Part shown: in pieces, positions 7,449-11,782 of the stretch
Position numbering within the stretch: the first letter of the stretch is position 1
Layout of the letters: each line of letters starts with the position of its first letter
Source of the DNA: Verrucomicrobiota bacterium
GTDB taxonomy: Bacteria; Verrucomicrobiota; Verrucomicrobiia; Limisphaerales; CAIQOK01
Length of the DNA: 11,782 nucleotides
NCBI GenBank assembly: GCA_025363535.1
Contig: JANYDP010000040.1
Coordinates: 1-11,782 of the forward strand
Direction: 5' to 3'
The notes under the pieces: model-generated
The model's input: the letters and a program-made list of their open reading frames with translations, nothing else
What the model was told of the DNA's origin: nothing
Database searches by the model: none
Position numbers and translations under genes: made by a program

Positions 7449-8300
7449 TTAGCCTTTCAGATGCTGACGGAATTGCGTCGGACTCATCCCGGCGCGATGC
7501 CGGAAAAACTGGCTGAAATAAAACTCGCTGGAAAAATTCAGCTGCGTCGCAACGTCTTTCACGGACAGCCGCTTGTCCGCCAGCAGCAGCCGGGCTTGAT
7601 CAAGCCGGGCGCGCTGAATGTGTTCGTGGACGGTGCCCTGCCCCGATTTGTTGAACAAGGCGCGCAGACCGGAGTAGCTCACCTTGCCGACGACGGCGAG
7701 TTCCTTGGCCTTCCAGTCGCGGAGCGGATTGGCGGCAATGGCGTTGAGGACGCGCACGACCGGCGCGGGCAGTTCTGAGTGCGGCGAGACCAGCAGATTC
7801 CGCGACATCAGCAGCTTGCCCAGCAGGTTGGTGATGACGACATGCACCTGCCATTCCCAGCCGATGGGCTGGCGGCGGACGAGCCGGAGCAACTCGGCCT
7901 GCATCTGCCGCACGAAGCCGAAGTCTTCCAAAACGAATTCCGGATTTTCGTTGCCGCGAATTTCCTCGTGCCAGAATTCCAGCGCGGGGCCGCCGAAACG
8001 GAAACCCACAATGGTCAGATGACGGTTCGGTGCCGGCAGATAGGTGCGGGGTTTGACCATGTCCACCAGCCAGATTTTTTTGCCGCTGCGCAAATGCATC
8101 CGGCCCCGTTCGTTTTCCAGCTCGCCTTCGCCGGACTGAACCCAGAACAGATGCGCGCCGGGTTTCTCAAAAGATTCGTGCTTGTCCGGCCCGGTCAGCC
8201 GCCGCGAGCCGATGGAAAAAAGGTGCCACAACAAGCGCCGGGCAATCGGCGAAGGCTCGACGAAAATCAGATGATCGGCGGATTGATCGGACGGCGACAT
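7449..8300 (-). CDS. AraC-family transcriptional regulator
   Basis: This 283-residue protein has an N-terminal cupin-like sensor (about 10-160, with HLFWVQSGEGELENERGRMH and FRFGGPALEFWHEE) and a C-terminal double helix-turn-helix (about 185-283). The HTH part shows the classic AraC signature: WKAKELAVVGKVSYSGLRAL for the first HTH, then RLDQARLLLADKRLSVKDVA, then FSSEFYFSQFFRHRAGMSPT and FRQHLKG at the end. It most likely binds DNA in response to a sugar or sugar derivative and controls the neighbouring GH2 cluster. Its stop is 1 nt before the GH2 TTG start, so it is probably co-transcribed and may regulate its own operon. A 13-nt perfect dyad overlaps its start codon. The sensed ligand cannot be told from sequence. 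Confidence 0.92.
   Translation of the reverse strand: MSPSDQSADHLIFVEPSPIARRLLWHLFSIGSRRLTGPDKHESFEKPGAHLFWVQSGEGELENERGRMHLRSGKKIWLVDMVKPRTYLPAPNRHLTIVGFRFGGPALEFWHEEIRGNENPEFVLEDFGFVRQMQAELLRLVRRQPIGWEWQVHVVITNLLGKLLMSRNLLVSPHSELPAPVVRVLNAIAANPLRDWKAKELAVVGKVSYSGLRALFNKSGQGTVHEHIQRARLDQARLLLADKRLSVKDVATQLNFSSEFYFSQFFRHRAGMSPTQFRQHLKG
7453..7457 (-). promoter_or_regulatory. Ribosome binding site for TTG start of the GH2 gene
   Basis: AAAGG on the minus strand lies 5 nt before TTG 7447 and inside the last codons of the AraC gene. It supports the unusual TTG start and translational coupling to the regulator. If the repeat inserted just downstream, this site could be the original ribosome binding site now serving a new N-terminus. 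Confidence 0.45.
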
Positions 8301-8309
8301 GACTCATGT
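8297..8309. promoter_or_regulatory. Perfect 6-bp dyad over the AraC start codon, possible operator
   Basis: ACATGA-C-TCATGT is a perfect 6+6 inverted repeat around one base, covering the AraC ATG (8300-8298) and the bases just upstream. Its position would suit autoregulation or a small hairpin affecting translation. AraC proteins usually bind direct repeats, so this may equally be chance. Confidence 0.25.
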
Positions 8310-8353
8310 TTAACAAACGCCAGGCGTGACTGTCCATCCTGCAAGCGCGAACC

Positions 8354-8872
8354 TTACCAGCCCGTCAGTTCAATCCCCTCGCGTTCCAGCAATTTTTTCT
8401 TCCACACGATTCCGCCGGAAAAGCCGCCGGGTTTTTGGTTCGCCGCCAGCACGCGATGGCAGGGGACGAGGACGGGCACGGGATTGGCCCCGCACGCGCC
8501 GCCCACGGCGCGAACCGCCTTGGGCCGGCCAATGGCCTGCGCAATCTGCCCGTAACTCCGGCTTTGACCGGCGGGAATGTTGCGCAGCTCGCGCCAGACG
8601 CGTTGTTGAAAATCCGTGCCGGCGGAAAGATCCAGCGGCGGGAGTTGGCCGGGTGGCCGGCCGGCCAGGCTGCGCTTGAGCGCGTTCGTTGCAAGCCGGT
8701 GAAACGTTTGAACCGCAGGCGACACGGCGGGTTTTGTTTTGGACGATCCCGCAGCGGAACGCCGGGGGAAATCCAAAGCCGCCAGCCCCCGTTCGGAATA
8801 GCGCGCCGTGAACAGCCCATCGGCGGTTTCGATCAGCAGTTGCGTCAACCCATCGGTGGCGGAAGAATTCAT
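8354..8872 (-). CDS. ogt: Methylated-DNA--protein-cysteine S-methyltransferase (O6-alkylguanine repair)
   Basis: This is a 172-residue cytoplasmic DNA repair protein that moves the alkyl group from O6-alkylguanine to its own cysteine in a one-time reaction. The active site is PCHR with Cys138, in the context VPVLVPCHRVL. It is preceded by the DNA-binding helix and Arg finger region (SYGQIAQAIGRPKAVRAVGG, then ACGANP) and followed by GGFSGGIVWKKKLLEREG, all standard for the family. The N-terminal ribonuclease-like part (about 1-80) is variable. Length is normal. ATG 8872 gives a full domain. The gene is 53 nt upstream of the AraC gene on the same strand, but there is no functional reason to link it to carbohydrate use. 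The symbol ogt is used for this family in general. Confidence 0.93.
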   Translation of the reverse strand: MNSSATDGLTQLLIETADGLFTARYSERGLAALDFPRRSAAGSSKTKPAVSPAVQTFHRLATNALKRSLAGRPPGQLPPLDLSAGTDFQQRVWRELRNIPAGQSRSYGQIAQAIGRPKAVRAVGGACGANPVPVLVPCHRVLAANQKPGGFSGGIVWKKKLLEREGIELTGW

Positions 8873-9016
8873 AAACCAACTGTCTCCAGTCTGGCGGTGA
8901 AGTCAAAAGCATTTTGGGCGGGACGGCCTTGCTCAGAGGCAGCCGGTGCGATGGACGAGCGAGCTTGATTTACAGGGGGGGTTTCATTTAGCCTGACGGC
9001 ACATAATACAAAGAAT
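8873..9016. promoter_or_regulatory. Divergent intergenic region between the two gene blocks
   Basis: This 144-nt region separates the minus-strand repair/sugar block from the plus-strand glycan block, so it should contain promoters for both. On the plus strand a CATAAT hexamer (9002-9007) is the best -10 candidate, only 9 nt before ATG 9017, without a good -35 at normal spacing. If real, it would give an almost leaderless transcript. TTGATT (8965-8970) and a run of seven G (8975-8981) lie upstream. No small gene is apparent. Confidence 0.4.
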
Positions 9017-9736
9017 ATGCCGACCACCGAGATTGATGGGCAATTGAACGCCACCGAACGCCGCCTGTTGACGGAAGCCATCACCGAGTGCGCGCAGAAA
9101 CCCCAGGTGGCGATCGAAGTGGGCACCTGGCTGGGTGGCGGCAGCACGCTGCACATCCTGCGGGCGTTGGAAAAAAATGGCGCGGGCCACCTGTGGGGCA
9201 TCGAAGCGGAGCGCTCCATTTATGATCAGATGCTGGCCAACATTCGCGCGGCCGCGCCGGATGCGGCGCATCGGTTCACGCCGCTGTTCGGCTTTTCGCA
9301 GGATGTCATCAAAAAATGGTTGCCCGAGCAGGGGCCGGACGCGCGGGTGGATTTTGCGTTTCTGGACGGGGGCAATAATCCGCGCGAACAGATGGACGAG
9401 TTCCGGTTCCTTGACCCCTTCATTCCCGTCGGTGGCCAAATCTTGGCGCATGACGCGAAGGCGCGCAAAGGCCGGTGGCTTGTGCCTTATCTTTCCACCT
9501 TGGACAACTGGCAGACCACGCTGCATGACGTGAGCTATGAGGGGCTGTTTCAGGCCAAAAAAATTGCGCAACAGCCTTCCGCTGCCAGTTTGAAATCGGC
9601 CAAGGCCAGATTGTTTCGGCAGCAATGCAATCCGGCGGAAATTGCGGCGACGGTGCTGCCCGCCAACGTATGTCTTTTCTTCCTCCGCCTGATGCCGCGC
9701 TGTTTGTCACGGCGTGTGGCTGAAGGGCGCGTGTAA
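9017..9736 (+). CDS. Class I SAM-dependent methyltransferase (Methyltransf_24-like)
   Basis: This 239-residue protein has a Rossmann-fold methyltransferase core. Motif I is AIEVGTWLGGGS (residues 32-43, E34 and the Gly-rich loop), followed by an acidic strand end in LWGIEAE (about 59-65), FAFLDGGN (D117) and ILAHDA (D146). The order fits the Methyltransf_24 family, often found in O-antigen and exopolysaccharide clusters where it modifies sugars. The C-terminal third (about 165-239) is basic and less conserved, with a hydrophobic VCLFFLRLMPRCLS segment. There is no strong Shine-Dalgarno before ATG 9017, though CATAAT lies close by. It is 23 nt from rfaE2 and is probably the first gene of the plus-strand operon. 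The acceptor molecule is unknown; a glycan role is inferred from the neighbours. Confidence 0.8.
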   Translation: MPTTEIDGQLNATERRLLTEAITECAQKPQVAIEVGTWLGGGSTLHILRALEKNGAGHLWGIEAERSIYDQMLANIRAAAPDAAHRFTPLFGFSQDVIKKWLPEQGPDARVDFAFLDGGNNPREQMDEFRFLDPFIPVGGQILAHDAKARKGRWLVPYLSTLDNWQTTLHDVSYEGLFQAKKIAQQPSAASLKSAKARLFRQQCNPAEIAATVLPANVCLFFLRLMPRCLSRRVAEGRV

Positions 9737-9759
9737 TCAATCCCCTGATCCGTCACACC

Positions 9760-10245
9760 ATGAATTTTCAATCCAAAATCATTGACTGGAATAAGCTTTC
9801 GGCTTGGCGAAACGCACTGCGAGCGAGTGGTAAGAAACTAGTGGTTACCAACGGCTGTTTCGACATCTTGCACCTGGGCCATGTCACTTATCTGGAAACC
9901 GCCCGCAACCACGGCGATGCCCTGCTCGTGGGCATCAACAGCGACGCCTCGGTGCGGGAGTTGAAAGGGGCCGGACGCCCGGTCAACTCGGAGACGGATC
10001 GCGCCGGGGTGCTGGCCGCGCTGGAGAGTCTGAACGGCGTCTGCATTTTTAACGACAAGCGGGCCACGAGTTTTCTCGCCGCCGCCCAGCCGGATGTTTA
10101 CGTCAAAGGAGGTGATTACACCTTGGAAACCTTGGATCAAAATGAGCGGCGGGCGGTTGAGTCAACGGGCGGGCGCATCGTCCTCATTTCATTTGTGCCG
10201 GGAAAATCAACCACCGGGCTGATCGAGAAAATTTCCCGATTGTGA
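9760..10245 (+). CDS. rfaE2: D-glycero-beta-D-manno-heptose 1-phosphate adenylyltransferase
   Basis: This 161-residue cytidylyltransferase-like enzyme joins ATP with heptose 1-phosphate to make ADP-heptose for LPS core or other surface glycans. It matches the stand-alone C-terminal half of HldE (RfaE domain II). Diagnostic segments: VVTNGCFDILHLGHVTYLET (residues 28-47, with the HxGH nucleotidyltransferase motif HLGH at 38-41), VGINSDASVRELKG, GRPVNSETDRAGVLAALESL, PDVYVKGGDY and GKSTTGLIEKI. The N-terminus before residue 25 is short and variable, as expected. No kinase domain (HldE domain I) is present in the window, so the kinase, phosphatase and isomerase steps must be encoded elsewhere. 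It lies 23 nt after the methyltransferase and 56 nt before the putative glycosyltransferase. No Shine-Dalgarno is visible. Confidence 0.93.
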   Translation: MNFQSKIIDWNKLSAWRNALRASGKKLVVTNGCFDILHLGHVTYLETARNHGDALLVGINSDASVRELKGAGRPVNSETDRAGVLAALESLNGVCIFNDKRATSFLAAAQPDVYVKGGDYTLETLDQNERRAVESTGGRIVLISFVPGKSTTGLIEKISRL

Positions 10246-10301
10246 TCTTTGATATTGATCACCTGCTACTCATACCCCGCACTCGTCGCGATTAATTCTT
10301 C

Positions 10302-11237
10302 ATGCATCCCTACCGAACCTCGGAAAAACTGGGCCTCATCCTGCCCTGCGTACAACAAAAAATCCGGCCCCGGCGGCATCTGTTTGCCGGCCCGTACGCC
10401 GGGGAATTTGGCTACGAGCTGATGCAGTGGCAGGGCTTCGTGCGGGCGCGCCGGCGGCACTACGAAACCACTCATGTGCTGACTTATCCCGGACGGGATT
10501 ATTTGTACGAGGGCTGCCAGGTTCACCACCACTCGATCACCTTAAAGGAAGCCGGCTACTGGTACGGTGACATCAGTCCCGAAAAAATGCGGCAGATGGC
10601 GCACGCGAAGGCGGTGGAAATCGGGCTGAAAGACTACGACATTTTCGACACCTCCCTGCTGTGTACGCGCTATCACAAAATGCTTTTCTGGCCGCAGGAA
10701 TTCCGGCTGCTGGAAGAGCCGCCGCTGGTTGAAAAAAACCGCGACATCGTTTTTCATTTCCGGGCCGTGAAAAAAACCGGCACGGATGCAGTTAAGAATT
10801 ATCCGCCGGAACTGGCCGATGAACTGGCGCGGCGCTGTGTGGATCGTGGCATTACAGTCGCCTGTGTCGGGCATCCCGATTATTCTTATTGTGCGGCGAA
10901 CTGCGCAGACTGGCGGCACGCGGACTAGCGACAAACCGTGGCGGCAGTTTCCTCCGCGCGCGCCGGCGAGGGTGAGGCCAGCGGCGGCATGCACCTGATC
11001 AACGCCTGCGGGCGGCCCAGCATCATCTGGGGCGATGGTCAATGGCGCGTGGCACCGGCGTTAAGGTGGAATCCCTTCCGCGTGCCGATTTATGTGGTGA
11101 CCAATGCGCACTGGCAGCCGACACCGGAGACGGTGTGTGAAGCTGTGGTCCGGGCGTTGAAAGATATGCGGGAACGCACGGCGGACTTTAGCCGTCCCAT
11201 CTACCAACTGCCCGCGCAGCCGATTGCCAACATTTAA
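10302..11237 (+). pseudogene. Putative GT9-like glycosyltransferase interrupted by an in-frame TAG
   Basis: A single frame of 312 codons runs from ATG 10302 to TAA 11235-11237, broken only by TAG at 10926-10928 (codon 209). The sequence on both sides reads as one continuous protein: CVGHPDYSYCAANCADWRHAD, then the stop, then RQTVAAVSSARAG. The N-terminal half has GPYAGEFGYELMQWQGFVRA (30-49), a motif I associate with surface-glycan loci. The C-terminal half has GEASGGMHLINACGRPSIIW, resembling the SGPMHL-type donor-binding region of GT9 heptosyltransferases. That assignment is inference. It sits 56 nt after rfaE2, whose ADP-heptose product would be a fitting donor. The TAG may be a point mutation (TTG to TAG), a sequencing error, or a suppressed codon. 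If it terminates, the 208-residue product lacks the putative donor site. Annotate as disrupted with that caveat. Confidence 0.7.
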
Positions 11238-11354
11238 GTTACGATGGCAGACAGCCGACAAGACAAGGGCGGGTGTGTTGCGCCGGGCCAGCCGGGTTTG
11301 GCATTGCTATTAACTGAACCTGTTGTTGATTGTTGACGGGAAAATTAGCCGACA

Positions 11355-11782
11355 ATGTCTGATTCCACAGCGTTAATCCGGTCGTTGATCATCTTCGGAA
11401 TTGTCCTTCCGTTGGCCATCCTGCTTGGCTACATGGCGGTCAAGCTGCCGGACATGGATTCCACTTCTCTGGTGGTGGTGGGCCTCGTGGCGGGTGTCAT
11501 CAGCCTGCCGTTATTGTTGAAATGGCACCACGAATTGTTGTTTCTTGGTTGGAACACGGTGGCCCTGGTTTTTTTCCTGCCGGGCCGGCCGGAACTGTGG
11601 ATGTTCATGGGGTTGACCAGCTTTACCATCATGATCATTCAACGGGCGCTCAGTTCGGAGGTGCAGATGAACCCGGTGCCCTGGATGCTGGCACCGTTGC
11701 TCTTCATTCTCGCGGTGGTGGTGGGCACGGCGTATATGACCGGCGGCATTCACCTCGGTTCTCTCGGGGCCGATTCTTTGGG
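11355..11782 (+). CDS. Polytopic membrane protein, O-antigen ligase/polymerase-like, N-terminal part
   Basis: ATG 11355 opens a frame of 142 codons running off the window end. The product is hydrophobic, with spans near residues 8-30 (SLIIFGIVLPLAILLGYMAV), 38-55 (LVVVGLVAGVISLPLLL), 61-77, 80-96 and 112-132 (WMLAPLLFILAVVVGTAYMT). It ends with TGGIHLGSLGADSLG, which resembles a conserved region after the early helices in O-antigen ligase-like proteins of Verrucomicrobiota and Planctomycetota, as far as I can recall. Such proteins polymerise or ligate lipid-linked glycans at the periplasmic face of the inner membrane. It starts 117 nt after the disrupted glycosyltransferase gene; the gap contains no convincing terminator or promoter. 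Family assignment rests on topology and context, as the signature periplasmic loop is not in the window. Confidence 0.7.
   Translation, partial: MSDSTALIRSLIIFGIVLPLAILLGYMAVKLPDMDSTSLVVVGLVAGVISLPLLLKWHHELLFLGWNTVALVFFLPGRPELWMFMGLTSFTIMIIQRALSSEVQMNPVPWMLAPLLFILAVVVGTAYMTGGIHLGSLGADSL

Noticed and set aside
8645..8668. GGCCGG-rich stretch in the repair gene as a repeat element
   Set aside because: It is explained by GC-rich codons of a normal Gly/Pro/Arg linker in the protein, and no longer repeat or inverted arms were found.
7449..8872. AraC regulator next to O6-alkylguanine transferase as a split Ada system
   Set aside because: The regulator has a cupin-like N-terminus and no visible Ada zinc-binding cysteine domain, and it is tightly linked to a glycosidase gene instead. 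Adjacency alone is not evidence for an adaptive alkylation response.
10302..11237. TAG recoding (stop-codon reassignment or pyrrolysine) as the main explanation for the amber codon
   Set aside because: Only one such codon is seen, the local sequence needs just one base change to become Leu, and no supporting tRNA or enzyme gene is in the window. Mutation or read error is simpler.
11270..11310. Possible terminator hairpin after the disrupted glycosyltransferase gene
   Set aside because: The CCGG-type pairing gives only about a 4-bp stem and there is no T-run, so it is not convincing.

Overview
The window looks like a chromosomal segment of a GC-rich Gram-negative bacterium, most likely a Verrucomicrobiota member of the Pedosphaera/Limisphaerales type. 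This placement is inferred from the DUF5107-TPR, DUF3826 and PepSY-TM families together, from outer-membrane glycan genes, from weak Shine-Dalgarno use at many starts, and from a palindromic dispersed repeat of a kind I associate with these genomes. No rRNA, tRNA or CRISPR array was seen. Neither window end is a gene boundary.

Minus-strand block, 8872 down to 1. Read in transcription order it holds an O6-alkylguanine-DNA methyltransferase (8872-8354), an AraC-family regulator with a cupin-like N-terminus (8300-7449), an exported GH2 beta-galactosidase-type glycosidase (7447-4595), an exported DUF3826 protein (4504-3803), a small PepSY-type membrane protein (3771-3421), a tiny His/Gly-rich single-span membrane protein (3407-3153), and a large DUF5107 plus TPR protein (3022 to beyond position 1). 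Gaps are short (53, 1, 90, 31, 13 and 130 nt), so much of the block could be one transcription unit. From AraC onward it reads as a regulated carbohydrate-use cluster.

Plus-strand block, 9017 to the right end. It starts from a 144-nt divergent intergenic region and reads as a surface-glycan (LPS or exopolysaccharide) locus. It holds a class I SAM methyltransferase, an RfaE2/HldE-type heptose-1-phosphate adenylyltransferase, a putative GT9-like glycosyltransferase interrupted by one in-frame TAG codon, and the N-terminal part of a polytopic membrane protein resembling O-antigen ligases/polymerases. RfaE2 would make ADP-heptose, the GT-like protein could use such a donor, and the membrane protein could act in polymerisation or ligation.

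Repeats are the most unusual part. A 121-bp imperfect palindrome lies in frame inside the DUF5107-TPR gene. Degenerate arrays with an exact 7-nt period also lie inside coding sequence: two types in the same gene near residues 282-300, and a third spread over about 138 bp at the very start of the GH2 gene. The GH2 array supplies the N-terminal extension and the front of the signal peptide. All are read through without a stop, so repeat spread appears to be reshaping proteins here. No gene-free stretch exceeds 300 nt; the largest gaps (8873-9016, 3023-3152, 11238-11354) hold no convincing gene.
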